A DNA stretch of 64,000 nt from Nissolia schottii (taxonomy: Eukaryota; Streptophyta; Magnoliopsida; Fabales; Fabaceae). The notes beneath the pieces are model-generated. The model had not been told where the DNA came from. It saw only the letters and a program-made list of their open reading frames with translations, and searched no databases. Positions 10,498-22,266 of the stretch are shown here, piece after piece. The translations under genes were made by a program, and so were the position numbers. The stretch covers positions 186,001-250,000 of the forward strand of contig QANU01053055.1 in the NCBI GenBank assembly GCA_003254905.1, in the 5' to 3' direction. How positions within the stretch are numbered: position 1 is the stretch's first letter; every line of letters begins with the position of its first letter.

Positions 10498-13400
10498 TCA
10501 CCAAAACCAAATGTTGCGGCTATCAATGGCCTTCACTGAAGTAGATACCAAGGGCATCCTTCCATACACGGCAGCAAATCTGTTTACGCATTCTGTTCTT
10601 TTTTCACTGTGACCTCCCAAACTGCTGATTCCAGTTGATCCAATCTCAAATATTTTACCTGTAAAAAATGATAGAAAGAACTGACTTAACGAATAGGTGT
10701 ACCTATGTAAAGGGTGGTGGTATCAACAAGAAGGTGTAAGGCTAGTGAGGGCGGTGTGCACTATGCATTACTATGCCTGGAGTCATGGACAACATAAAAT
10801 CAAGCTGTAGCATGGAACTTGCCAACAAGCTACATAAGATTGTACATATTAAACCCTTAAAACAGCATAATGGCTACATGAGCACTAAGACTTGAGTGAT
10901 AATAATACAAAATTATGTCACAAAGAACCAGCACTGACATGGGTTTTAAAAATAAGTGGCAGTACCAGGACTAAGTGCGCATGAAAGGCAAAAGAATCGA
11001 AAATACAAGATATCACAGATATCAATTATTTTCTAATAAGTTGATACAGAGCATAAAATACACCGTCTATAGTATGATTGGGAAAATTGAGGGATAAATT
11101 CACTGTTGTTGCAGAGCAATGAGTGGAGGACTGATTTCAATGAAAAATCTGAAGTACAGCCGCATGCTTTGGCTAATGGTGTACCTCTTTATTTGTGCTA
11201 ATAAGACATTAAACTGAAACACCATCTTATGCGAGAAGAGAGGAGATAGCAAATACCTCCAAATGAACACAACAAATCAGTCTTACATTAAGCAGTGCCC
11301 CTAAGCACAAATCATTCTTACAAGTGCTAGGAACCTGATGCATCATTCAAGCATAAAAAGCCTATTTACTGGAAAAACAAGGGTATTATACACTTCGAGC
11401 TAGTGAAGGGAACGAACCTCTGAAGTCTGAACTAAACAAGCAAAAAGGAAATGAAAAAAACAAATCTAAATCCTATGCAACTCTTATAGATATGGTATTG
11501 TTTAAATTCTTCAGTGCGTTGGTCAATTACCTTTAACCCATATGGGGGGTGCACCGGTTGCATTTGCAACAAGGAAGGACATTGCAATATCTTCACAGTT
11601 CCTGATAAATAATTGGATTATTAAGCCAAAAAAAAAAAAGTTAGAATCACATAATTTGTTAGATTGAAGCTTGATAAACAAGAAAGCAGCAAGAGGTTAG
11701 CTAGCCAAGAGAAAAACCTGTTCTTGGCAGCATATTCTCTAATTGATGCTGGCATCTGATTTGTGTAGAGACTGAAATACTTCTTGTGGAAGAATGCAGC
11801 CTTGGAGAGCACCATGCTATATGTACCCGTCCACCACACAGACCACCATCCACCATATCTAAATTTTTTAGCATCACCTTTCTGCGAGCACATTCAATAA
11901 CTTGGAAGATTTTCCTTAGAAGTCTTTGAGAAATGTGACAGAACTTAACTCAGAAAAACTAATAAAGGGAACCTAAGGGACTGCAGAATTACGTAATAAA
12001 CATTAAATTAATCATCACTTTACAACAAGTTTACAGAGCACCAAACCAGTGTGGCAGATTCTTGAATGACGGATTTAAAATTTAAGAAATAAAATTCTTT
12101 CTTCCATGACTAAGTTCAGCTTTCTTTTCCTTTAAATATTATATCCTCACCAAAAACAATATAACAGGAACCAGTTTATGACTGTCAATTTTTGAAACAA
12201 AATTACACATAAGGTTTATGAAATGTGTTACTCTTGTTTTGATGCCAGTTAGGAATCATGCCCAAACACTCGTGTGTTATACAAAACTCTTGAAACATAA
12301 ATACTATTTGCGATCCAGGCAGCTAGAGGCCAAATATTGCAGAGCAAACAAACAACAGAGGAATAATGCTTGGAAATTCAAAAATAAGGATTGACTAGCT
12401 CGATGATCAATTAGTCATTCACTTTCTCTCTCTTTTTTAGTTCAAAAAGCATAGGCACAAAAGAAATATAATGCAACCAAAATTTTCAGAAATAATCTCA
12501 ACTGGCAACAAGTAGTTCAAGTCCATACCGAGGAATCCACCCAATGGACACGAGGCACAAATCCCACCATAGTGTCAGGTGCACTTTGCCAAACATCAAA
12601 TGCAAATTCCACAGAAGAGCAAGGAAATATGACATCATCATCAATAGAAAACACAGCATCTGTCTCCAAATCCTTAATCTCTTTAAACCTGTTGTTCAAG
12701 CTGTCTTCCTTGTTGATGTCAAACTTCAACTTGACTTGTCGCCCATCTCGGGCCTTGGACTTCACCACATGGTGCAGAAATTTCAGAAGAGATTCTGAAG
12801 GAGGATCGGGTTCACTCCACACAATATGCACCTCTTCCAGCCGGGGACACGATGAATAATGCTTGATTGACTGCTTTAGAAGATCATATCTCTTCCATGT
12901 GTTCATTACAATAGAATACCCTTTCCTGTGAACGAAACATAAAGCCACAATGAGTTCTTAGATATGTTACGCAACACACTTGGACAGGACTAGCCTTTAG
13001 GCCCATCCAAATAGAAAGTTCTTCCTTTAAATACCAAGGGCCTCTCAGCCGATCAGTATTAATTAATGATCACATTAAACTCTCATAATTAGCTATTAGT
13101 TAGTTGTGACTGCCTGTTGAGATATAAAAACATTCAATTGTCTCTATCCAACAATTTTAAACTTGTGAGGCATAGCTATTGACATGGTATCAAAGTTTCT
13201 ATGACCAAATGGTCTAAAGATCGATCATTGTTGTCCCATTTTCTAAATATCATCCACGCTTCAAGCTAACAAAACTCTTCCGTGAGAGTGACGGAGCGTG
13301 TTAAGATATAAAATCATTCAATTTTCTCGACCCAACTTTAAGCCTTTTCCTACCTCACACTCTCTTGCCTATAGATCCATACAATACACTCCACCCTAGT

Positions 13401-13950
13401 TTCAAAAAAATTTAATCAAGTAAAAAAGTCAACCTCTAGAATCCATCTCACTCATTTTGTGCAACAAAACACAATACGTAAAGAATGAATAACCTTCTAA
13501 CACTTTTATGGAAACTCTTTTAAAAAGGAAAGTACACCTTTCACACATGTTAGTTAAAACTCAAAACCTTAACAAAAATGGAATTTCTTACACCAAAACA
13601 GAACCGATCTTAATCATCAAACGGTGCTATGGTAAAAGCAAAAACACTCTTACTTCATCTTATTTCTCCGATTATGTTGCCCTAAAATAGAAAATTCCAA
13701 AAAGAAAAAAAAAAGGAAAGAAAAAGCAAGCGTTTGAAGTTAGAAACCTCGAATCAGAGCCTTGACGCAGAGGAGGCTGGGCCTGATTGGCCCATAGGAA
13801 GAATCTGGAAGCAGTTGTGGAGCACGCGATGAGCGTGAGCGCGACGCAGCAGCAGAGGAGGAGCTTGATCTTGATCGATTTGACGGTGGAGATCGCGTGT
13901 AATCGGAACCTCTGCTCTTTCCGGCGGTTCAACCAGCAGCTCCCTCTCAT
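10498..13950 (-). CDS. GT64-family glycosyltransferase (exostosin-like domain), type II membrane protein
   Basis: Five coding exons on the minus strand: 13950-13748, 12925-12529, 11881-11718, 11601-11531 and 10658-10498, all with GT-AG introns and in-frame joins, giving 331 aa and a TGA stop. A hydrophobic segment (about residues 29-48, KLLLCCCVALTLIAC) acts as a signal anchor and predicts a Golgi-lumenal catalytic domain. The domain starts at YSIVMNTWKRYDLL, contains HIVWSEPDPP (101-110), the metal/nucleotide-sugar DxD-type motif SIDDDVIF (DDD 163-165), VHWVDSS, GGWWSVWWTG, NCEDIAMSFL and the C-terminal GKIFEIGSTG...LGGHSEKR. Length and layout fit the short plant GT64 proteins (relatives of Arabidopsis At1g80290, EPC1/GMT1 and GINT1). 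These family members act on sphingolipid head groups or are uncharacterised, so the sugar transferred cannot be told from sequence. The ATG at 13950 is chosen because it precedes the basic residues and the anchor. Intron 1 (822 bp) carries a TRIM element. Confidence 0.93.
13115..13360 (+). mobile_element. TRIM-type miniature LTR element in GT64 intron 1 (fossil)
   Basis: A 70-bp repeat (13115-13184) begins TGTTGAGATATAAAA and ends GACA. It is followed at once by TGGTATCAAAG, which matches the initiator-tRNA-Met primer site common in plant copia-type elements. A second, diverged and shortened copy of the repeat starts at 13299 (TGTTAAGATATAAAATC), after the purine-rich GTGAGAGTGACGGAGCG, which would be the polypurine tract. 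Total size is a few hundred bases with no coding region. It looks old. It lies in the intron antisense to the host gene. Confidence 0.68.
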
Positions 13951-14640
13951 CACCGAAAAGGCGTACGAATCCCGAAGCGGAGATCTCCCTCCCGAAGTCG
14001 AACCGAACCGGTTCGGTTCACACCATCCCCAAGCCGGAGCTGAAGGAGGTTAACGAACGTGGTGAATGAGTGAGGGTCGGTTTGGGATTGAAATTGAATG
14101 GAAGGTGAATCGAATTGAAATGGATGAGTTTGTTAAAAAGGGGGGAATCAACGTGTAACCGTACGAGTAGTCGTTTACATTTTTTTGGGTTATCTGTCTC
14201 TGTCACAGTCTCAGATCACAGTCTGGGACGAAAACAAACAAAAGAAAAAAGTGGAACGGTGAAAGGGAGATTAGATTTTTTTTTTTTTTTTCATTTTCAT
14301 TGATTGGACTCCGACAGCCAGCATTTTTGGAGCGCGTAGTAGAGAATCGCTCCCAACAGAGATATCAGGTGGTTGCTTGCCACGTGGCCTCCTCTTTTTG
14401 CCGCTTCTTCATGGTGATGATGGGTCACGTTGCGGTCGTTGCCTCTCGTGTTTTTTTTTTTTTACTTTTTCTGAAGAGGGATGCTTCACGCTATGAAGAT
14501 TTTTTTTAATCAAAATAATAGCGTGCCAATAAAATATTAAAATTATTTTATTATTTAAATAAATTAATTTTAAAATTGTTTTTAAAATAAATTGTTCTTT
14601 TATACTTCAATTTTATTTTATTTTTATATATTTAAAACTC
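13951..14640. other. 5' region of the GT64 gene and AT-rich DNA
   Basis: From 13951 to about 14300 is the expected leader and promoter of the minus-strand glycosyltransferase. It is GC-richer than its surroundings and has no clear TATA box at a convincing distance. A 14-bp poly-T run (about 14277) and another near 14450 follow. No second gene is seen. Confidence 0.45.
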
Positions 14641-15185
14641 AATTTAAATCGAATTTTACTTTTTTTTTTAAATGGAAGTCGATTCAAATCGATCCTTAAA
14701 TAAATTTATTTGAATTGAATCCTTTGGGACAAAATTCAAAAAAACTCACTTTGTACCCAAGTTCAAAAAAAAAAAATATAAAATTTCATTGTATGATATA
14801 CGTGTTTATAAATCTTTTATTAATTGTTACGCCGTTTTTTGTTTAGTTGTTGGTATTAACTTTATTGTTTAGGAGAACAGTAAGGTTTCGTTATATGATA
14901 TGTGTGTTTATGATCAGGAATAATTTTGTTATTTGGAAGTCGACAAATCAATTTAAATCGACTTCCTCACCTTATTATGTATGTGATTCATTTCGTTAAC
15001 TTTGTTCATTATTTATGACTAATTCTTTTAGGTATGAATAGGGTAATAAATTTACTAACAACGTAACAAAAAACGACAAAACAATAAGAAGTAATCAATA
15101 AAAGTTTTTCATAAACACTTTAATAACATGGAACTCATGGAACAGTGCATAACAAGTCATCCATAGCAACCATGACACTATACCA
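14641..15185. repeat. Hairpin-bearing flank of a Mutator-like element
   Basis: Contains GGAAGTCGATTCAAATCGATC near 14667 and, near 14936, a clear hairpin: GGAAGTCGA, spacer, TCGACTTCC. The phrase ATTTCATTGTATGATATACG (about 14788) recurs in changed form as GTTTCGTTATATGATATGTG (about 14884). The design, short inverted modules around TCGA/AATCGA in AT-rich DNA, resembles the foldback arrays elsewhere in the window, and here it sits directly beside transposase sequence. It is probably the terminal or subterminal part of that element. The exact end is not resolved. Confidence 0.4.
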
Positions 15186-15866
15186 CTAGTCACTCGCATT
15201 TATATGCAGACATTCACATCTCGTGTGACAAGGCTGACGACACATGCCACAATATCTTACCCTCTTTAGTTCAACTTCATCCATCTCGTTTGGAATATTG
15301 GTAGAGACAGGCCAACCTTCAATGGTACGTCTCATTGTCGGATTTGGCAAGATGATACGTCTACTTGGCTGAGGCCCCAAATTCTCATCAGGCAAGAGTC
15401 TGAATTGTCCCATATACACGTGAGCAACATGCTTCAATCTATAAACAAGATGAACATAGTTAGCCCAATCAAGTCGTGTCTGATGGCATGTTGCTACTAC
15501 ATGGCAACAAGGGAAGTGCAATGCTTGGAATGCTCCACAATCATAGGTTCTATCACCTAAGTCAACCCTAAAAGATCTCTGGCTATATACTCTAGTCCAA
15601 TCATGCACCAACACCTACTAAGTCATGTCACCCTGACTTATCGGTCTCACATGCATGTTTCCCTTCAAATGACTACTAACCTCAATCGCGTCTGACAAGT
15701 ACTCACAGAACTTTGCCCTTACCCCTTAGCTGAGTCTGTGTGCTCTGCCCTCTGTCATAGAACGTATTCGCCAACTTACTTCACCAACTTATAGTAAGTA
15801 GTCATGACTATAGCCATGATCGGAAGAGATCGTTCCCCCTTCAGCACATTATTCCGGCACTTTGTC
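15186..15866 (-). pseudogene. Mutator-like (MULE) transposase, C-terminal remnant
   Basis: On the minus strand an open stretch of 142 codons (15614-15186) carries the SWIM-finger region TYDCGAFQALHFPCCHVVATC, then YVHLVYRLKHVAHVYMGQF, and a C-terminal zinc-knuckle-like CGMCRQPCHTRCEC. Upstream (about 15850-15620) the same strand reads NVLKGERSLPIMAIVMTTYY, matching the LKGARxLPI motif of plant mudrA-type transposases, but interrupted by three stops. The rest of the protein is absent beyond 15866. In the SWIM finger the usual first cysteine of CxC is tyrosine (YDC). MULE transposases cut and paste DNA at 9-bp duplications. This copy is dead. Confidence 0.8.
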
Positions 15867-17500
15867 ACGCCCTAACTTAGGACATGACCACACATAGGGC
15901 TACTTTCCTTATGGAAGCTCTGACGTGGCACACTAACATTCATGCATGCTAAAATAAACAACATATTTTATAAATAAATAACTGGTTTCATAAATGAACT
16001 AAAATAATAGATGGATTACATCTTGTTTGAAGAAAATGCTGAAAATGTAACTAAAGTATAAAAATTAATAGGGGATCCTGCCCTAGTAGTCTGGAGTATA
16101 TCTAATATAATAATCTTTGGTAGACCTCACTGCAAAGCAAAGCTTACCATTGACGTTGGACCTCACTGCTATTAGACGTGGGGAAGTTCCCATTTTCCTT
16201 TATTGTATCTAAAAAGCAACTTTAACAAAGGGTAAGTTTGTCATCTTAGTGGTGGGTACCTCGGTACCACTCACAAACATATATTGCACATAAAAACATG
16301 TGTGTATATATATATGCATATATCTGAATAGTAAATAAAACGTAACAAGGAAAGCTAAAGGAACTGGTAAAAAGGTAAATTTGGTTCTATCTGTAGCATG
16401 TGCCTGCCTTTGGTGGAGGGGCACAAGGAGAAATGTCTCTCGATCCTCGATTTAAGAGAGTGCAAGCTTGACATTGCTTCGCCCAGATAAATCCTCACGG
16501 TTCTGGGTACGCCGAAACCCAGATACTAGATCTCTAGGGGTACGCATACCTTTAAACTATGGGGATGTTAATCCCATGTATTGAACCTTTGAAGGTATGC
16601 AAACCCTTAAGTTGTATAATATTGATTGTAATTGCAGGGCACTGGCCCCACGTAATACTGGTATATAACTATTGGGCTAAGTTCTTTATCCTAAGGCATA
16701 CTGTTTATGCAGTCTTTTAATTTAGGTGAACTAGTCTGATTTTTTTTTTTAGGTTGCCTGCCCGGTATCCAAGGCTTAGCCTTGACTAATCCGGGTCGAC
16801 CCGGGTCGCGCACCTGGCTATGGCGGGTGAGTCTCCCAGTGGGGATAACTGCGTACACAAGGTCTCGAACTCGGGACCTTGCTTAAGCGATACCAAGCCG
16901 CTTACCACTTGGACCAACCCCCGTTGGTAACTAGTCTGATTATTGAAGTTATTAGATACTATGTCTATTGTTTACGGAAGGTAGAATCTTAACTATTTAG
17001 TCTTGTTACTCGTCCGGAATTAAGGATTGAGGTCCCATGCTTAGGGAGGTTCCCAGGTAAGAGAGGTGCGTCACAATGGACAATTTGAGTACCAAGTCTT
17101 TCCCTAGCCAGAAACTTCCCTTAACAAGGGTCATGCCTTAACTGGGGTCTCCATTAGGGTCCGTTATGTAAGCCTAACCAATAGTTCTAAACATATATCA
17201 TATATCATACATAAATCTCTACCCTAGCATGTCATCATATAAGCATGTTCATGTAGCGACCATCATTAGGAACAGGAGCGTCTCACGTGAGACACTATAA
17301 GCAACTCGTGCGATACGTTTTTGGGAGAGGTATCTCACCTGAGAAAAGTATGTAACTCGTGCGAGACACGCAGTGACGCAGCTCCATGTTTTTATGTTGG
17401 TTCCGCATTTTTGGGGGCTCGGCTCATTCGTTTGACCACTCCCTCACCTATATATAAAGCTCTCTTCCCCCCATTCCAACCCGCTCAGAGTTCAGACTCC
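15867..17500 (-). mobile_element. Probable decayed LTR sequence (fossil), gypsy-like
   Basis: Begins TGTCACGCCCTAACTTAGG at the point where the transposase remnant stops. On the minus strand this would be an LTR 3' end (AGTTAGGGCGTGACA), loosely like the end of the large LTR at 18842 (GCTAGGGTGTTTCA). A TATA-like TTTATATATAGG lies near 17450. GC-rich leader-like sequence and no coding region fit an old LTR. The right edge is a guess and no target duplication was found. A SINE is inserted in it. Confidence 0.35.
16741..16928 (-). mobile_element. tRNA-derived SINE with 12-bp target duplications
   Basis: On the minus strand the head reads GGTTGGTCCAAGTGGTAAGC (pol III box A) and then CCCGAGTTCGAGACC (box B), the layout of a tRNA-derived SINE. 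The body has GGGTCGACCCGG and the 3' end is an A run (plus-strand T run from 16741). The insertion is flanked by identical 12-mers AACTAGTCTGAT at 16729-16740 and 16929-16940. Length is 188 bp. The intact boxes and perfect duplication suggest a fairly young insertion. Confidence 0.92.
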
Positions 17501-18790
17501 TGAAAGGAAAATTATTACTCCAGCCTTTTGTTCAAAAATCAAGTCTAATCAAAATATTATGAATTTCAAATTTTCAATCTAGTTTGATATCTTCAATAAC
17601 CACCTTGTTTCTTATCCACTAAAGAGTCCAACAAACAACTAACACGGGTGAAATTCATTTTTTTTTTTTGGTCAAAACTTTGAAAGAATTGTCACACGAA
17701 GCATAAAAAATCAATAATTTCCCCATCAAGATATGTGTATCATGCTTTTGAAGAGATTGAAGATCAATGCTCTGATGGCTCTCGAAAATTGTTACATAAA
17801 TGACTGTTCACCTCGCAAACAGGGATGCAATTAAATCTACAAAGCCTCTCTTTTGTGTTAAGAAAACATTGTAGGATAAACCACATGAGAACCTACGATT
17901 AAGGCACAAATGAACCATCCAACAAACCTTTCAACGGTTACAATTTCATCGTAGCGGACTAAGAACCAACTGCGGCTATGATTGGCCTTGAACTCCAAAA
18001 CTTTATCATTGGCCTTGAGCTACAAGCAAGCCTTTTAACTGTGTGGTCAATGTCAGAGCTCTCAATTGTGGAGCCAAAGTCGTCCACCGTGAGAAAAAGC
18101 ACTGTAACAGATTCAAAGTTCAACAGTGGTCTACATTCCTACCCCAAAGACGAAGGTCTGGCGCGATTGGAGGTTATCAGAGGAATGACGAGTTGAATGG
18201 TTACCAACCATAAGCATGGTGATTTATGGTTAATAGTAATCTCTCAACGTTTTCAACAACATAAATTAAAATGAAATAGATTTGATTTATACACAGTATG
18301 GAAGGGTTTCGGTGAAACTACAAACTAAATTACAGCAAATTAAGGTTCCACAATTTTGAGGGATTGATCACAGACAGTGAGAGTCTTGGTATTACTTGAA
18401 AGAAAGAAGAGAATGTTTTTTTAAAGAAAAGAAAAGAAAAACAAAAATGATTCGTGTACACCAAATAATATGCCACCATACTGTCACCAAGGGAATCATA
18501 CGACTTATTCATCGTAATCTATATTTGCTGCCAAAAACATTCAAACTGGATCTACACTCACATTGACGAGCTCTCAATGTAACTAGACGAGCTCTCACGT
18601 AATCTCCATTTATTCTTCACTATATATTGATTCCTTCATTTTCATTATCGTCATCCTCATTATCGTTATTAGTTTTCTGCAAATTCATCATCACGCAATA
18701 TTATTTGTTTTGTTCAGCTTTTTTTCTTCATTGTTTGAGATCCAACTTCGTCCATGGAATCTCCAAATCAAATTGTGGGGACAAACATTT
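17501..18790. other. Intergenic, no supported gene
   Basis: A 72-codon open frame at 17978-18196 has no recognisable domain or initiation context. I see no bounded repeat or RNA. Confidence 0.45.
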
Positions 18791-21700
18791 GTGCAAGACT
18801 AGTTTGTGTTAATTATTTTATATGTTTGTGCATGTATGTTATGAAACACCCTAGCTAACTGCATACGCTTAAGTCGTACGCAAGCTCACTAGGTTGTTTA
18901 CTACCTGGTCGGAATACCTTAGTCCATTGTTATCGTTCGAAAATAGTTGCTTACGAAAATAGGGACCAATTTTTAAACTTTTCATTTGCATTGAGTAATT
19001 ACTAAAATAGAGCCATGCGTCAGAAAGAACAAGTATAACAAACGGTAAAGCCCTTGGGCTTAGCGGATAACAGTATAATAATAAAACATGGAGTATACAT
19101 TCGGTTGGTCCATCATCCAAAGTCACATAGTTATACTTACAATAAGTAAAGTACAAATAACATATACATAATCCAACAGTACCATATACATAATCCGAAT
19201 ACATAGTATCAAAATGCAAGGGCTACTGGAATACTACTCAGTATGCCCTTGGCAAAAATCCTGCATCTGGCTATCTCTGGGCCCACCTCCTGTCATAGCC
19301 ACTCATGGCTCCTCAGTCGGTTCATCAGCATCCTCGTAATACGAGTCATCATAAGTACCTGAAGTCATAAGGTAGTGGGAGTGAGAACGGTAGGTTCTCA
19401 GTAGAAATAACTTTAGTTCCTGAGTCTCGTGTCATATTAGGTCAGACTTCAGGCCGCTCAGAGATTTCTAAGTGAACATGCATACTAATCATCCTACTGA
19501 TTATTATCTGTCCTAAAGTTCTGAACGGCTTTATCTACATTACTAAATGATAGGGGAACTACTCTTGCTTACTACGTTCTCGTGCTTATTAACATTACGT
19601 GTACATACATAGCCGTCTCGAGCGTTCTCTTGACGGTAATAACAGAATATCAGATATATACATTTCATATAATCATGCACAGCAGAATGAACATGCTTTT
19701 GGAATATATGTTATTTCCACCATAATAGTGCCCTCTTCCGACACTATTATGACGGAATAACCTCGCACCCCCAGTGTAGGCCCTCTTTCGACCTTCCTGC
19801 GGTGGGCTTCCACCTGCTGTGTGCCCTCTCTGGCCCCCCGACAGTGGGCGGATATCGTACCCCCACCTAGCATTGTCCTCTTTCGACTCTGTTAGGCGTG
19901 ATAACCGCACACCTCTAGGTATGCCATATCGACACCACCTATGGTGGGCTTCCATTTTCAGTATGTCCCTCTGGCCTACTGAAATGGGCTCGTTATTTGG
20001 CTCTCGTGATCACGGCCTTTTTCAGAATTTTTTTTAATATTTCTTTTCATTCAGCATTTTCAGCAGCATTTCAGCATTTATTTCCTTTCGGTACCTGCAG
20101 CATGACATGACTTGTTCCCTATGGTTCAATTCATAATCTTTACTTATTGCAGAATTACTTCTAGTCCTCTCAAAATCATCTTATCATGATGCATGGAATG
20201 CTAACAGATTATTTCACATACTGCACATACTACACTCACATCAATTACTAATTACAGTTAAATCATTGATTGTTAGACTATGTGCCTCAAAACAGTATCC
20301 ATAACAAAGTTAGATCTCAGACCGCTCAGCGGTACCCTAGGGTTGCTCAGCGGTTTGAGCCGTAACGATCAACGGTGCATTGGGACTGCTCAGCGGTCAC
20401 TGGACGAAACTGAAAACCGAATTATTTATTTCTTTCCTTTCTCTTCCCCTTTGCTCATGGTTACTCTTTGAGGTTTTTACACATATTCTAACTATCAAAA
20501 TCCTATCTAGTCCAGGTCACAGAACCCTTCAGAATCATCTCCCTAAGTCCTAGCATAGGTTCTAACATCATACAAACATAAAGACATACGCACACATAAG
20601 CACATACATCCACCAAAGAGGTGAGTAAACTAGAGTTACCCACTTAGTGGAGGGCTGTTCGGTGGTGAGAAAGAGGGTAGGAGAGTCGTTCTCCGAGCTC
20701 CGGGCGCGATCCAAGCTTCCCGGTGAAGTTTCTACAGAGAGTCTCTGGGTAAACGGACAGAGTTTCCCCTATGATAGCAATTTTTCTAATTTTTTTCTGC
20801 ATAGGGGCTGTCTATTTATAGCCAAAATCTGCCCCCTAATTACCTTTTTGCCCTTAGGTTTATTTACAATTTTGCCATTTTTAATTTTCTTTTTAATTAA
20901 TTAATTTTGGAAGATAAGCTATATGTCACATCATGAATAGTGTTTTGAATTTTTTATTATTTCCTTTGCAATCTGAATTGCATCACGTGGGCTGCCATCT
21001 TTGACCGCCTCCCGGTCCCGTTTCGTTCGCGTTTTATCGCTCACAGTGTCGGTGCGTCGCTCACGGTGGTCCGAAAAATATTCCGCTTGTACTGTCGCGA
21101 TCCTCTAATTTCCCTCTACCTAAGAATATTAATCTTAGAAGGTGTTGGTGAATTTTCCTCCGGAGAGTATTTTTTACCGATACCTTCGACTCGTTTCTAC
21201 GCTCTTGTGTCTGCCGACCACCGTTCGGCTCGCGGTTTCGTTCTTTCCCAACCTTCCCGATGGGGTCGTGGGACTATTCTAAGGTGTCTGAGAATTTTCT
21301 CGGTACCGGTGGAGTTTCCATAGACTTCGGGCTCTCTGTTCAATTCTACACCCAAAACGGAGTCATTTTAGTGTCTGCGGAATCATCCGAAACTCCACAG
21401 AACTCCGTCTAACAGCCAGTTAAACCTCATCATCCAATTCTGAGGGTCAGTAGGAATTATTTGAGTGTCGTCAAACTTAGTCAAAGCTCAACAGAATAAT
21501 TCCTACAGACTTCCACACACTTACTCATACCAAGGTTCTACGAGTAGTTATTCGACGAAATTCTTACTAAGAAAATAGCGGGATGTTACATGTTATACGT
21601 GTTTGTTCACTAAGATGTTAAAAGTTTGTGCACGACTCCTTCCTTTTTTTCTCTTAAATACTAGTTTGTGTTAAGTGTGTGTTATGTTTGTGCACGTATG

Positions 21701-22266
21701 TTGTCCATGTTTATGGTAAAAGTTTGTACACTACTCCTTCATCAGTTTTGCTCACATACTAGTTTGTGTTAATTGTTTCATATGTTGGTGCAAGTATGTT
21801 GTACATGTTTGTTCACTAAGATATTAAAAGTTTGTGAATGTTTCCTTCCTTTTTTTCTTAAATAATAGTTTGTGTTAATTGCGTAATATGTTTGTGCATG
21901 TTTGTTGGACATATTTGTGCAATAAGATGATAAAATTTTGTGCACTACTCCTTCATCTGTTTTGCTCACATACTAGTTTGTGTTAATTTTTTCATATATT
22001 TGTGCACGTATGTTGTGCATGTTTGTTCACTAAGATGTTAAACGTTTGTGCACGTCTCCTTCCTTTTTTTCCTTAAATAATAGTTTGTGTTAATTGTGTG
22101 ATATGTTCGTGCATGTATGTTGTACATGTTTGTGCAATAGATGGTAAAAGTTTGTGTAGTACTCCTTCATTTGTTTTGCTCACATACTAGTTTGTGTTAA
22201 TTGTTTTGTATGTTTGTTCACGTATGTTGTACATGTTTGTTCACTAAGATGTTAAAAGTTTTTACT
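18791..22266. repeat. Minisatellite of ~107-bp monomers in A/B alternation, split by an LTR
   Basis: Left stub 18797-18841 and main array 21591-22266. The start phrase TAGTTTGTGTTAA falls at 21662, 21760, 21866, 21974, 22081 and 22188, so monomers are 98-108 bp. Two types alternate: one has GTTCACTAAGATGTTAAAAG and then CCTTCCTTTTTTTC.TTAAAT; the other has GTGCAATAAGATGGTAAAAG and then CCTTCATCTGTTTTGCTCAC. The higher-order unit is therefore about 214 bp. The short 98-bp spacing reflects a small deletion in one monomer. The stub at 18797 (TAGTTTGTGTTAATTATTTT) is the missing left part of the monomer that resumes at 21591. Confidence 0.88.
18842..21590 (-). mobile_element. Large (2.75-kb) solo LTR, gypsy/chromovirus-like (fossil)
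   Basis: Begins TGAAACACCC and ends GGATGTTACA, flanked by the 5-mer TGTTA at 18837-18841 and 21591-21595. Joining the flanks recreates a continuous minisatellite monomer, which confirms the borders. On the minus strand the LTR starts TGTAACATCCCGC, has a TATA box CTATAAATAGA near 20820 and a long transcribed part below it. The leader holds GCTCAGCGGT three times (about 20323-20400) and a run of degenerate modules around CCCTCTTTCGACC and GGTGGGCTTCCAC (19725-19990). Such long LTRs are usual for Del/Tekay chromoviruses, which is my tentative family. No internal genes are present, hence solo. Confidence 0.85.

Noticed and set aside
15867-21590. One 5.7-kb LTR retrotransposon running from 15867 to 21590
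   Set aside because: The flanks do not match as a target duplication, while the 18842-21590 block has its own TGTTA duplication and rebuilds a minisatellite monomer across it.
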